Notes: generated by a model not told the origin, from the letters alone. A stretch of DNA of 64,000 nucleotides from Pedobacter fastidiosus (GCF_014306625.1 NZ_JACRYL010000002.1:62001-126000), one strand, 5' to 3'. Shown: positions 8,392 through 17,052, counted from the stretch's first letter. Translations and numbers: made by a program.

Positions 8392-10557
8392 ATGAAAAAC
8401 TTCAAAAAAATACTTTTACTATCAATTCTTACTTGTTTTATCGCTCCAGTTTTTGCCCAAAAAGCATCATGGATTTGGTATCCGGGTGATTTCGATATTT
8501 ACATGAGCAACGTGATGCAGAACCGAAGAACGGAAAGAGGCTCGTTTTTTCCAGTCTTCTGGAAAATGGATAGCCATTACGTTTTGGTCGATTTTCATAA
8601 AGAGTTCAATCTTACTCAAGCCGAAGAGGTTAAACTTTTTGTTGAGGGAACTTATAACGTTAAAATCGATGGTCAGGCGATTTCCGGTTTTCCGAAAAGC
8701 ATTCAAATCCCGGCAGGAAAGCATAAATTGAGTTTGAAAGTCTATAATCAAGCGCATGTTCCCGCAATTTTTGTTCAAGGAAAAACAATTGTTTCTGATG
8801 AAACTTGGTTATCAACTTTTGAAGATAAAGAGTGGATTGATGCCAGCGGAAAAACGTCTGATAAATCGGGAACAACTTTCGTTTCAGCGGGTTCGTGGAA
8901 CTTAGGCGACCCAAATAAACTACCATCGCAATTCAAATTGCCGGTAGTTCCGCAATCTGCTGTAAAAACTGACAAAGTAAATAAGGGAGCAATTTCTGAT
9001 TTCGGAAAGGAAACTTTTGGATTTATAAAAGTGCATGGCTTGAAAGGCAAAGGCAGACTAAGCATTTACTATGGAGAATCGAAAGAAGAAGCTTTATCGA
9101 CTGATAAATGTGAAACTCTGGATTACCTCGATATTGATTTGGCTGAGAAAAAAGATTCCATTATGCCACTTTCAAAGGCATTTAGGTATGTAAATTATCA
9201 ATCGGAGGGTTCGGTATCTGCAGATTCTGTTTCCATGCTTTACGAATATGCACCTGTTACCGAACGTGGAAGTTTTAAATCGTCAGATGCGGAACTTAAC
9301 AAAATCTACGATGTAGCTAAATACACTTTTCACTTAAATACCAGAGAATTTTTTATCGATGGCATAAAACGTGATCGCTGGGTTTGGAGTGGCGATGCTT
9401 ATCAAAGTTATTTAATGAATTATTATTCGTTTTTTGATGCACCAACTGTGAAAAGAACTCTCCTTGCTCAACGCGGAAAAGATCCGGTTACGGCGCACAT
9501 CAATACCATTATGGATTATTCGTTCTATTGGTTTTTGGGAATTTATGATTACTACAAATTTACAGGCGACGAAAAATTTGTAAAGGATATCTACCCGAGA
9601 ATGCAATCATTAATGACTTACATTGATGGAAGAAAGAACAAAAACGGTTTATTAGAATGGATGCCAGGCGACTGGATTTTTATCGATTGGGCTGATAAAT
9701 TAAGCAAAGATGGCGAAGTAAGTTTTGAGCAATTGTTGTACGCTAGAAGTTTAGAAACCATGACCTTATGCGCTAAACTTGCAAACGATTCGGAAAGCGC
9801 AACCAAATACGATAAGCAAGCAAAAGAATTAAAAGCGAAGATTTTTGAATTGTATTGGAACCAAAATAAAAGCGCTTTGGTTCACAGCAGAATTGATGAT
9901 AAGCAAACCGATAATGTAACCCGGTACGCCAATATGTTTGGAATTTTCTTCGATTATTTTACACCTGAACAAAAGTTGGCCGTTAAAAAGAATGTACTTT
10001 TAAACGATAATATTGCGAAAATCACCACACCTTATATGCGTTTCTATGAGTTAGAGGCATTATGCGCCATGGGTGAGCAACCTTATGTCTTAAAGGAAAT
10101 GAAAAGTTATTGGGGCGGAATGTTGAAACTTGGAGCAACTTCTTTTTGGGAAGAATATAATCCTGATAAAAAAGGAACAGAACATTTGGCCATGTACGGC
10201 CGACCGTTCGGAAAAAGCCTTTGCCACGCTTGGGGTGCGAGTCCGATTTATCTTTTAGGAAAATATTATTTAGGCGTTCAGCCTACAACAGCAGGTTATG
10301 AAACCTACACCATCGAACCGAATTTAGGTGGTTTAGAATGGATGGAGGGTAAAGTGCCTACAGCCAACGGAGATATTTCTGTGTATTGTAGCAAAAAAGA
10401 AATCAGAGTTTCATCTGCTACCGGGATAGGAAAATTGAGGATTAACAGTAAAACAAAACCAGTAGTCAAAGGTGCAGAAGTTAAAGAAGTTTCGAAAGGT
10501 GTTTATGAAGTTAAGATTGAAAAGGGGAAAGCTTATAATGTAAGATATTCAGGGTAA
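8392..10557 (+). CDS. Alpha-L-rhamnosidase (GH78-like), secreted
   Basis: A 721-aa glycosidase that removes terminal alpha-L-rhamnose. A signal peptide (KILLLSILTCFIAPVFA, cleavage before QKA) is followed by N-terminal beta-sandwich regions. The (alpha/alpha)6 barrel begins near ERGSFKSSDAELNKIYDVAK. GH78 acidic blocks are present: DGIKRDRWVWSGDAYQSYL (general acid region) and LEWMPGDWIFIDWAD; a later TSFWEEYNPDKKGTEHL matches the end of the barrel. A small beta domain closes the protein (YTIEPNLGGLEWMEGKVP). It identifies the locus as acting on a rhamnosylated glycan. No SusC/SusD pair is in the window. Confidence 0.9.
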   Translation: MKNFKKILLLSILTCFIAPVFAQKASWIWYPGDFDIYMSNVMQNRRTERGSFFPVFWKMDSHYVLVDFHKEFNLTQAEEVKLFVEGTYNVKIDGQAISGFPKSIQIPAGKHKLSLKVYNQAHVPAIFVQGKTIVSDETWLSTFEDKEWIDASGKTSDKSGTTFVSAGSWNLGDPNKLPSQFKLPVVPQSAVKTDKVNKGAISDFGKETFGFIKVHGLKGKGRLSIYYGESKEEALSTDKCETLDYLDIDLAEKKDSIMPLSKAFRYVNYQSEGSVSADSVSMLYEYAPVTERGSFKSSDAELNKIYDVAKYTFHLNTREFFIDGIKRDRWVWSGDAYQSYLMNYYSFFDAPTVKRTLLAQRGKDPVTAHINTIMDYSFYWFLGIYDYYKFTGDEKFVKDIYPRMQSLMTYIDGRKNKNGLLEWMPGDWIFIDWADKLSKDGEVSFEQLLYARSLETMTLCAKLANDSESATKYDKQAKELKAKIFELYWNQNKSALVHSRIDDKQTDNVTRYANMFGIFFDYFTPEQKLAVKKNVLLNDNIAKITTPYMRFYELEALCAMGEQPYVLKEMKSYWGGMLKLGATSFWEEYNPDKKGTEHLAMYGRPFGKSLCHAWGASPIYLLGKYYLGVQPTTAGYETYTIEPNLGGLEWMEGKVPTANGDISVYCSKKEIRVSSATGIGKLRINSKTKPVVKGAEVKEVSKGVYEVKIEKGKAYNVRYSG

Positions 10558-10574
10558 TTTCAATTTTTTCATTC

Positions 10575-10621
10575 TTTTGTGCCTTTTGTGGTAGATGTTT
10601 TTACTACGAAAGGCACAAAAG
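10575..10621. terminator. Hairpin between convergent genes
   Basis: CTTTTGTGCCTTTTGTGGTA pairs with TACTACGAAAGGCACAAAAG around a T-rich loop. It sits midway between the convergent rhamnosidase and transsulfuration genes, and its A/T-rich flanks suit termination in both directions. Confidence 0.75.
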
Positions 10622-10629
10622 TTTGGAGT

Positions 10630-11745
10630 TTAAGCAAGCGCCTGTTCTAAATCAGCAATAATATCATCAACATGCTCTAATCCAACAGAAATTCTAAGTA
10701 AATTTTTAGGTGTTTTACTATCTGGACCTTCAACAGAATATCTATGTTCTATTAGACTTTCTACACCGCCTAAACTTGTAGCTTGAGCAAATAATTGAAC
10801 CTTATTTACCACCTTACTAGTGGCTTCAACATCGCCTTTAACCAAAAACGACATCATCCCACCAAAGTCCTTCATCTGTTTTTTAGCTATTTCATGCTGA
10901 GGATGGCTTTCTAAACCTGGATAAAAAACAGCTTCAACATTTGGGTGATCAACTAAGTATTGAGCAACCTTTTTTCCATTTTCGCAATGGCCTTTCATTC
11001 GGTAAGCCAGAGTTTTTATGCTTCTGCAAAGTAAAAAGCAATCAAATGGAGAAGGAACTGCGCCTCCTGTTTGCTGAACATTTTTAATCTTCTCCCATAA
11101 TTCGTCTTTTTTTGCAGTAACTAAAATTCCACCTAACACATCGCTATGTCCGCCAAGATATTTTGTACTGCTGTGCATAACGATATCGGCGCCAAGCAAA
11201 ATCGGGTTTTGCAGAATAGGGGAGGCAAAAGTGCTATCGCAAGCTAAAGTAATGTGGTGTGCTTTCGCAATTTTCGAAATTTCCTCAATATCCGTTACCT
11301 TTAATAATGGGTTAGAGGGTGTTTCAATCCAAATTAATTTAGTGTTTGGTTTTATAGAACCTTGTATCAGATTCAAATCAGTTTGATCGATAAAATCAAA
11401 TTCTAAAGTTTCATTAAAAATGGTTAAAAGTTGTTTTTTAATACCCCAATACATATCATCAGGAGCAATTATATGGCTTCCAGGCTTTAGGGCTTGGAAC
11501 AAGCTCATCCCACAATTATTACCAGAGGCAAAAGCAGCTGCATCTTCACCATATTCTAATTTTGCCACGGTGTTTTCTAAAGCAGATCGATTTGGGTTGC
11601 TTACTCTACTATACATATGTCCGCCTGGATAGCCACCATTTTCATCACGAAAAAAAGTTGTCGATAAATTTATCGGTGGAGTTACATCACCAGTTGTACT
11701 TTTAACAAGATTAGAGGCGTGAATAGCAAGGGTTTCGGGTTTCAT
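10630..11745 (-). CDS. PLP-dependent transsulfuration enzyme (cystathionine gamma-synthase/beta-lyase type)
   Basis: A 371-aa Cys/Met metabolism PLP enzyme of normal family length. Motifs include YSRVSNPNRSALENTVAKLE near residue 45, the phosphate-binding SGNNCGMS region, IWIETPSNPLLKVTDI, and the Schiff-base lysine in HSSTKYLGGHSDVLGG near residue 200. The C-terminus keeps SLGGVESLIEHR and RISVGLEHVDDIIADLEQAL. It handles cystathionine or homocysteine chemistry in methionine or cysteine metabolism; synthase and lyase cannot be separated by motif alone. It stands alone on the minus strand. Confidence 0.88.
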   Translation of the reverse strand: MKPETLAIHASNLVKSTTGDVTPPINLSTTFFRDENGGYPGGHMYSRVSNPNRSALENTVAKLEYGEDAAAFASGNNCGMSLFQALKPGSHIIAPDDMYWGIKKQLLTIFNETLEFDFIDQTDLNLIQGSIKPNTKLIWIETPSNPLLKVTDIEEISKIAKAHHITLACDSTFASPILQNPILLGADIVMHSSTKYLGGHSDVLGGILVTAKKDELWEKIKNVQQTGGAVPSPFDCFLLCRSIKTLAYRMKGHCENGKKVAQYLVDHPNVEAVFYPGLESHPQHEIAKKQMKDFGGMMSFLVKGDVEATSKVVNKVQLFAQATSLGGVESLIEHRYSVEGPDSKTPKNLLRISVGLEHVDDIIADLEQALA

Positions 11746-11868
11746 GGTAATTTAGCTTTATTCGAATTCTTTCGTGGTGCAATTTAATAATTTGAGGCTA
11801 ATTTTAAATTGTAATTTGTTTTGGCAAGATTTATGTGTTCTATTTGACGAAATTTAAATTAAACAAAA

Positions 11869-12363
11869 ATGAAAAGATTATTTATAGATATCGCAATTGC
11901 ATGTTCTACATTAGTAATGTTACAAAGTTGTAACACGGCAAAAAGAGTAACTGCAGGCGTAACCGGTAGCAGAGGTACAGTTGTTCGCGAATGGGTAGTG
12001 AGCAATGTTGCTTTAGATGGCTTACCTGATGGAGCTGTACAAGGTTTGTTCGGTGAAAAATCATACAAATGCTTTCAAGGAAGTACATGGAATTTAACCA
12101 ATAGCGGCAACGGTTCTTATACTTTACCAGCTTCTAGCACTTGTGGATCTGTAATGCAGACTATTTTTTGGTCGGCAACACCGAAAGAAGAAACATTCCA
12201 ATTCAAGAAAATATTCGAAGGCGATAAAGCTAAAAACGTTACAGAAGGTTATCGTTTAGTATTAACTGAACTTTCTAGCACACAGATGGTGATGAAATCT
12301 CCAATTGAGTTTGGCGGTAAAACAGCAAACATCATTTTGACTTTCGTTCCAGCTGCAAGATAA
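11869..12363 (+). CDS. Lipocalin-like lipoprotein
   Basis: A 164-aa lipoprotein. The lipobox MLQSC at residues 18-22 follows a short basic and hydrophobic leader, so it should be anchored in the cell envelope. After an Arg-containing start (KRVTAGVTGSRGTVVREWVV) it has alternating beta-strand character: KCFQGSTWNLTNSGNGSYTL, ETFQFKKIFEG, YRLVLTELSSTQMVMKSPI and ANIILTFVP. This is the short Bacteroidota lipocalin-like barrel pattern. A terminator lies 28 bases downstream, so it is probably monocistronic. Function is unknown. Confidence 0.75.
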   Translation: MKRLFIDIAIACSTLVMLQSCNTAKRVTAGVTGSRGTVVREWVVSNVALDGLPDGAVQGLFGEKSYKCFQGSTWNLTNSGNGSYTLPASSTCGSVMQTIFWSATPKEETFQFKKIFEGDKAKNVTEGYRLVLTELSSTQMVMKSPIEFGGKTANIILTFVPAAR

Positions 12364-12390
12364 TTTCATTTACCTATGAAATACAATGCG

Positions 12391-12420
12391 AAAGCACTTC
12401 TGAAAAGGGGTGCTTTTTTT
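12391..12420 (+). terminator. Intrinsic terminator
   Basis: AAAGCACTTCTGAAAAGGGGTGCTTT folds as a stem with a GAAA-type loop and is followed by a T run. It ends the lipocalin-like gene transcript. Confidence 0.9.
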
Positions 12421-12549
12421 ATTGGTTAATTTGTTCAATAGTTTATTGTATCATCGGCTAGAGCGCTTAAACTAATGACAAATGATCCAATGAACTAATG
12501 AACTTTCTGTTTGTTACAAGAAAATGATTTTCAAATCGCCTCAATATTG

Positions 12550-12557
12550 TATTTTTG
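12550..12557 (+). promoter_or_regulatory. TAnnTTTG promoter box before mqnE
   Basis: TATTTTTG matches the Bacteroidota -7 consensus TAnnTTTG and lies 17 bases before the mqnE ATG. No convincing -33 element is seen. Confidence 0.5.
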
Positions 12558-12573
12558 TTCAAAATAATTCAGA

Positions 12574-13773
12574 ATGAATACAACTGAGCAAGTTGAAAAA
12601 ATATTAGCTGATACTTCATTATCAACTGAACTACAAAACATAGCACACAAAGTCCTCCATAAAGAACGGATTACTTTTGATGAGGGCGTTTATCTTTACA
12701 AGCATGCAGAATTAGGTTATCTGGGTGTTTTGGCTAATTTCATCCGCGAAGAAAAGCATGGCGATAAAACTTATTTCAACAGAAATTTCCATTTAGAGCC
12801 TACAAATCTTTGCGTTTACGATTGTAAATTCTGTTCTTATTCTCGCTTAATTAAACAGAAAGAAGAGGGTTGGGCTTTAACAATGGAGCAAATGCTCGAT
12901 ATTGTTAAAAAATATGATGCTGAACCCGTAACCGAAGTTCACATTGTTGGCGGTGTTTTGCCACAATATGATGTCGCTTTTTATTCTGCGCTTTTTACTG
13001 CGATTAGAGCACATCGTCCTAAACTACATATTAAAGCTTTAACGCCTGTTGAATATCACTACATTTTCAAAAAAGCAAAAATTGATTATGCCACAGGCAT
13101 GAAATTAATGAAAGAAGCTGGTTTGCAATCTATGCCTGGCGGTGGTGCAGAAATTTTCCATCCAGAAGTTCGTGAGCAAATTGCCAAAGATAAATGTACT
13201 GGCGAACAGTGGTTGTCGATTCATGAAGAATGGCATAAATTAGGAATGAGAAGTAATGCAACAATGCTTTATGGTCATATAGAAGAATTTCATCATCGTG
13301 TAGATCACATGGAAAAACTTCGAGAGTTACAAGACAAAACTGGTGGATTCCAAACTTTTATTCCATTAAAATTCAGAAATCAGAACAATCAAATGAGCAA
13401 TGTTCCTGAATCTTCCGTTATTGAAGATTTAAGGAATTACGCCATTGCCCGTATTTACTTAGATAATTTTGATCATATTAAAGCATATTGGGCAATGATT
13501 AGTCGGGAGACTGCTCAATTATCTTTAAACTATGGTGTTGATGATATCGATGGTACGTTAGATGATACCACAAAAATTTATTCAATGGCCGGTGCTGAAG
13601 AGCAAACGCCAGCAATGAGTACCCGCGAATTGGTGAACTTAATTAAACAAGTTGGTCGAAAAGCAATAGAACGCGACACTTTATATAATGTAGTTACCGA
13701 TTTTGAAAACGTTGTTTTTGAAGAAGAAAAAAAACCGCAATATTATAAGTTGCCAGTCGTCAATCAGGATTAA
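12574..13773 (+). CDS. mqnE: Aminodeoxyfutalosine synthase (radical SAM)
   Basis: A 399-aa radical SAM enzyme of the futalosine menaquinone pathway. It joins the MqnA product 3-enolpyruvyl-benzoate with SAM-derived adenosyl to give 6-amino-6-deoxyfutalosine. The cluster motif CVYDCKFCSYSR (CX3CX2C) is near residue 88, after HLEPTNLC. Further family blocks are EVHIVGGVLPQYD, KALTPVEYHYIFKKAKIDY, LQSMPGGGAEIFHPEVR and SNATMLYGHIEE. The sister enzymes MqnC and CofH share this fold, but the length, the TPVE block and the nearby mqnA favour MqnE. A histidine phosphatase gene and then mqnA follow. Confidence 0.93.
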   Translation: MNTTEQVEKILADTSLSTELQNIAHKVLHKERITFDEGVYLYKHAELGYLGVLANFIREEKHGDKTYFNRNFHLEPTNLCVYDCKFCSYSRLIKQKEEGWALTMEQMLDIVKKYDAEPVTEVHIVGGVLPQYDVAFYSALFTAIRAHRPKLHIKALTPVEYHYIFKKAKIDYATGMKLMKEAGLQSMPGGGAEIFHPEVREQIAKDKCTGEQWLSIHEEWHKLGMRSNATMLYGHIEEFHHRVDHMEKLRELQDKTGGFQTFIPLKFRNQNNQMSNVPESSVIEDLRNYAIARIYLDNFDHIKAYWAMISRETAQLSLNYGVDDIDGTLDDTTKIYSMAGAEEQTPAMSTRELVNLIKQVGRKAIERDTLYNVVTDFENVVFEEEKKPQYYKLPVVNQD

Positions 13774-13843
13774 TTTGATTTAATGATTTTTAGGATTACT
13801 GAATCTAAAATCAAATTTTATCCAAAAAAAACTAATATTCAAT

Positions 13844-13873
13844 ATTTAGCACGTGCTAAATTATCATGATAAT
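13844..13873. promoter_or_regulatory. Two adjacent perfect palindromes upstream of the phosphatase gene
   Basis: ATTTAGCACGTGCTAAAT (13844-13861) is an 18-bp perfect palindrome. It is joined to ATTATCATGATAAT (13860-13873), a 14-bp one. Both lie in the 118-base gap after mqnE, ending 18 bases before the phosphatase start. They look like dimeric regulator operators, but no regulator is assigned. Confidence 0.5.
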
Positions 13874-13891
13874 CTTTAAAACAGTAAAATT

Positions 13892-14518
13892 TTGGTCAAA
13901 CACATTTATATCATCCGCCACGGCGAAACGGAACTTAATAGACAAGGCATAGTACAGGGTAGAGGTATAAATTCTGACTTAAACGACACTGGCAGAGCAC
14001 AGGCAGAAGCTTTTTATCAAAAATATGCAGCTATTCCTTTTGATAAAATCTATACATCTGATTTAAAACGTACCTGGCAAACGGTTCAAAAATTTATTGA
14101 TTCTGGCTTACCTTGGGAAAAACTTTCTGGTTTAGATGAATTGGCTTGGGGTGTTTGGGAAGGAAAACCCAATTCAGAAAGTGCTCGAGATGCTTTTCGT
14201 GAGATGTTAAAATCTTGGGAAGATGGCGATTATTCTGCTCATTTTGAAGGTGGTGAAAGTGTTCAGGATGTTTACGAACGCTTAAAACAACCGATGGAAG
14301 TTTTATCGACAAGACCAGAAGAAAAAACCGTTTTACTCTGCATGCATGGTAGAGCAATGCGTGTTTTCCTTTGCTTGTTGTTGGGAAAACCTTTAAGCGA
14401 AATGACTGAATTTCCACACCAAAATACTGTTTTGTATAAAATGGGGTTTGAGGATGGAAAGTTTGCAGTTCTTGAATTTAACAGTGCTGTTCATTTGGAT
14501 GGTTTGGTAATCGGGTAA
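13892..14518 (+). CDS. Histidine phosphatase (phosphoglycerate-mutase-like) family protein
   Basis: A 208-aa phosphohydrolase. The catalytic RHG motif is in IYIIRHGETELNRQGIVQGR at the N-terminus. Conserved arginine (KIYTSDLKRTWQT), Glu (LDELAWGVWEGK) and second histidine (LLCMHGRAMRVFLCLLLG) are in order, as in the branch-2-like small phosphatases. The start is TTG at 13892: an in-frame stop lies 13 bases upstream and no ATG precedes RHG. It lies between mqnE and mqnA. No phosphatase step is known in the futalosine pathway, so its substrate is unknown and the link may be only positional. Confidence 0.88.
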   Translation: MVKHIYIIRHGETELNRQGIVQGRGINSDLNDTGRAQAEAFYQKYAAIPFDKIYTSDLKRTWQTVQKFIDSGLPWEKLSGLDELAWGVWEGKPNSESARDAFREMLKSWEDGDYSAHFEGGESVQDVYERLKQPMEVLSTRPEEKTVLLCMHGRAMRVFLCLLLGKPLSEMTEFPHQNTVLYKMGFEDGKFAVLEFNSAVHLDGLVIG

Positions 14519-14538
14519 ACACCAAAATCTAACGCCTC

Positions 14539-14591
14539 GGTTCGTGTCTCCACCAAATGAAATAGGTTAATGGTTTGTGAGGATACGAATC
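14539..14591. repeat. Imperfect inverted repeat
   Basis: GGTTCGTGTCTCCACCAAA and TTTGTGAGGATACGAATC pair imperfectly around a 16-base middle. It lies immediately upstream of an RGTKQSH-type element in the gap before mqnA. Confidence 0.6.
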
Positions 14592-14616
14592 ATGCTAGAC
14601 GGATGCATAACCAACT

Positions 14617-14697
14617 CGTCATTGCGAGGCACGAAGCAATCCTACTATTTTAGCTATTCGCGAGTGCTATAAGATTGCTTCATACCTCGCAATGACG
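14617..14697. repeat. RGTKQSH-type palindromic repeat (81 bp)
   Basis: CGTCATTGCGAGGCACGAAG and GCTTCATACCTCGCAATGACG are the arms, with one extra unpaired block between. This is the only copy of the family found outside the rhamnose locus in this window. It ends 30 bases before the mqnA start. Confidence 0.9.
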
Positions 14698-14727
14698 GTA
14701 ATATTTTGAAAAAATTATAATAACACC

Positions 14728-15453
14728 TTGGATAAGATTAAAATATCGGCTGTTGCTTACACCAACACCAAAGCTTTTATATACGGATTAGAACATTCGG
14801 ACATCATTAATAAAATTGATTTAAGTTTAGATATCCCTTCAGATTGCGCTGCTAAAGTAATTAGTGGTCAGGCAGATATAGGTTTAATGCCAGTTGCAGC
14901 AATTCCGTTAGTACCAAACGCAAACATTGTTGCCGATTACTGTATTGGTAGCGATGGTGCCGTAAATTCGGTTTTCATTTTCAGTGATGTACCCGTTGAA
15001 GAAATTAAAACCTTGAGATTGGATTCTCATTCCAGGACTTCGAATAATCTCGCCAAGGTATTACTCAAATTTTACTGGAAACAAGATGTAGAATTTACCA
15101 CAGATCTAAACGCAAAAACCGATGCTATCGTTTTAATCGGCGACAGAACTTTCGGTAAAAAGGACGATTTCGCATTTGCTTATGATATGGGAGCGGAGTG
15201 GAAAAATTTTACAGGTTTGCCATTTATGTACGCTGCCTGGGTAGCGAATAAAGAAATTTCTCAAGAATTTAAAGATGAATTCAATGAAGCTTTAAAATTT
15301 GGTTTGGAACACAGAAAAGAAGTTTTGCAAGATTTGCCTCAAACTGATAATTTCGATTTAAAAGATTATTTATATCACAAACTTCAATTCGAAGTTACAG
15401 AGGATAGAAAAAAAGCTTTGAATTTATTTTTGGCGTATATTCAGGAGTTATAA
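14728..15453 (+). CDS. mqnA: Chorismate dehydratase
   Basis: A 241-aa first enzyme of the futalosine menaquinone pathway, converting chorismate to 3-[(1-carboxyvinyl)oxy]benzoate. It has the periplasmic-binding-protein fold without a signal peptide. Family blocks are ISAVAYTNTKAFIYGLEHSD at the N-terminus, ADIGLMPVAAIPLV, LRLDSHSRTSNNLAKVLL and LPFMYAAWVANKE. The start is TTG at 14728 and puts the ISAVAYTNT block at residue 6, as expected. It follows mqnE and the phosphatase on the same strand, but two repeats precede it, so it may have a separate promoter. Confidence 0.93.
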   Translation: MDKIKISAVAYTNTKAFIYGLEHSDIINKIDLSLDIPSDCAAKVISGQADIGLMPVAAIPLVPNANIVADYCIGSDGAVNSVFIFSDVPVEEIKTLRLDSHSRTSNNLAKVLLKFYWKQDVEFTTDLNAKTDAIVLIGDRTFGKKDDFAFAYDMGAEWKNFTGLPFMYAAWVANKEISQEFKDEFNEALKFGLEHRKEVLQDLPQTDNFDLKDYLYHKLQFEVTEDRKKALNLFLAYIQEL

Positions 15454-15511
15454 ACTGAATAGCTTTTTACGAAATCTAATCTTAAATTAGCATAAAAATC
15501 TGTTTCAAAGA

Positions 15512-16291
15512 ATGCTTAATGAACTGAAAATTACTCCTGTTGATTTACTTGAAGATTATTGCTCGCAAGTGGATGATGATTTACAGGTTAAATTTGAGAA
15601 TTTAAAGGATGCAGAGATTTCAACTGAATCCTTTGACTTTTATACTTCTGTGTCAGCGATTGCGTCTTCACGTATAGAGGGAGAACAAATGGAAGTTGAC
15701 AGCTATATTAAGCATAAAATGCTCAATATCGAATATCAGCCTGATTTAGTTCAAAAGCCAAATGATTTATACACGGCTTATTTGTATGCTCAACATAATG
15801 ATTTGACAGATAAAAATTTTTTGAACGCCCACAAATTAATAAGCAAGCATTTATTGCCAGCAAATAAGCAAGGAGTATATCGAAAAGGCAATATGCTTGT
15901 TACGGAGCACAAAACTGGTAGAATTCAATATGAGGCGGCGCTCGGAACTGAAGTGAAAAATCTTTCTGAAATCCTATGGCATGATATTCAAACACTTTTT
16001 CAAACGAAACTTAGCTACCAACAGGTGTTTTATTTTGCATCCTTTATTCATATTGTATTTGTCAATATTCATCCCTTTGAAGATGGAAACGGCCGAGCTG
16101 GTCGATTATTGGAGAAATGGTTTTTAGCTCAAAAACTTGGATATAAAGCATGGTATCTTCAAAGTGAGCTAAATTATTATTCAAATGTCAATGAATATTA
16201 CAGAAACCTAAATAGGTTGGGTATGTTTTTTGAAAAGCTTCATTATAACAAAGCAATGCCATTTTTATTGATGTTACCGAAATCACTTTGA
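15512..16291 (+). CDS. Fic family protein
   Basis: A 259-aa probable AMP-transferase. The Fic core motif HPFEDGNGRAGRLLEKW is near residue 190 and has the catalytic His, the phosphate-binding GNGR and the second Arg. An N-terminal segment carries SSRIEG near residue 50, which fits the inhibitory [ST]xxxE[GN] helix of self-inhibited class II Fic proteins. There is no HTH domain, no antitoxin partner and no signal peptide. It stands 58 bases after mqnA, probably as an independent gene. The target protein is unknown. Confidence 0.9.
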   Translation: MLNELKITPVDLLEDYCSQVDDDLQVKFENLKDAEISTESFDFYTSVSAIASSRIEGEQMEVDSYIKHKMLNIEYQPDLVQKPNDLYTAYLYAQHNDLTDKNFLNAHKLISKHLLPANKQGVYRKGNMLVTEHKTGRIQYEAALGTEVKNLSEILWHDIQTLFQTKLSYQQVFYFASFIHIVFVNIHPFEDGNGRAGRLLEKWFLAQKLGYKAWYLQSELNYYSNVNEYYRNLNRLGMFFEKLHYNKAMPFLLMLPKSL

Positions 16292-16309
16292 AGATAATTT
16301 TTTTATTAT

Positions 16310-16339
16310 CAAAAAGACAATCTCTTGTAAAGATTGTCT
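16310..16339 (-). terminator. Terminator for the HPF-like gene
   Basis: On the minus strand AGACAATCT and AGATTGTCT pair over a 7-base loop and are followed by TTTTTG. It sits between the convergent Fic and HPF-like genes. Confidence 0.8.
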
Positions 16340-16372
16340 CTCTGTAATGCATTTAGTATAGATTCAAATAAA

Positions 16373-16690
16373 TTAATGAGCTTTCATTTTTCCAGCTACT
16401 GTTTCCAAACTGCTTTTCAGTTTAGTTAAAGCACCGCTAATGGCTAAATCGTATGTGTTTCCCAAATTTGAAACTGCAATGGGTTCCTTGCCAGCAATTT
16501 TTGCTTCTAGTAAACATCTCTTATCATCCAAACCATCCTTACTTCCATTCTCATCAGACAGATGAACCTCTAATCGAGTAATCAAATCGCTAAATCTGCT
16601 TAATCCTTCATTAAGTTGAGTTTGAATTTTATCTTCGTATTCTTGGTGTATTGTTAAATTTTTGTCGGTGTTCAGTTGGATCGTCATCAT
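16373..16690 (-). CDS. HPF/RaiA-like ribosome-associated protein
   Basis: A 105-aa small protein with the beta-alpha-beta pattern of the ribosome hibernation/translation-inhibitor family: an opening strand TIQLNTDKNLTIHQEYEDKI, the strand ITRLEVHLSDENGSKDG with the family's acidic loop, CLLEAKIAGKEPIAVSN, and a final helix TYDLAISGALTKLKSSLETV. I chose the ATG at 16690 (an ATG doublet) because the 16 residues that could be added upstream are hydrophobic and do not fit the family. The assignment rests on pattern rather than a catalytic motif. It has its own terminator. Confidence 0.7.
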   Translation of the reverse strand: MMTIQLNTDKNLTIHQEYEDKIQTQLNEGLSRFSDLITRLEVHLSDENGSKDGLDDKRCLLEAKIAGKEPIAVSNLGNTYDLAISGALTKLKSSLETVAGKMKAH

Positions 16691-16738
16691 ATAAATATTT
16701 AGGTTAAATAATATGTAAAATAACAAATGGTAGCACAA

Positions 16739-17052
16739 AACGTTTCAATTGGAAAGTCATAATTTATAACAGGTTGATTGTTAGATTACTTATTATTATA
16801 TTAATAATTCTTTTACTTTATTTAACGCCTAACCAATTATCAGTAGAAATTGATTCATTTTGAAAACCATCACGTCGCCATAAAATCGCTAAAAGCAGCC
16901 TTCATTTAATTAAAAACATTTTAGGGTTTCGGAACCTAAGTTTGAGGTTAAAACTTTTCCACAATGCCTTATTTCGGCATAATTTTGTTAAATTCGCAAG
17001 GTTATAACAATACCTTTTTAAATATCGTTTTTGATAACGAGAATAATAATTT
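16739..17052. other. Divergent intergenic region upstream of gyrA
   Basis: About 314 AT-rich bases between the HPF-like gene and gyrA. No coding sequence is seen. It should hold both divergent promoters; the only clear element is the TAATTTTG box at 16980. Confidence 0.6.
16980..16987 (+). promoter_or_regulatory. Candidate gyrA promoter box
   Basis: TAATTTTG matches TAnnTTTG and lies 65 bases before the gyrA ATG. No matching -33 element is convincing. Confidence 0.45.

Noticed and set aside
12470..12510. Low-complexity AATGAnC-type repeat upstream of mqnE
   Set aside because: Short AATGATCCAATGAACTAATG stretch; no second copy in the window and no clear structure.
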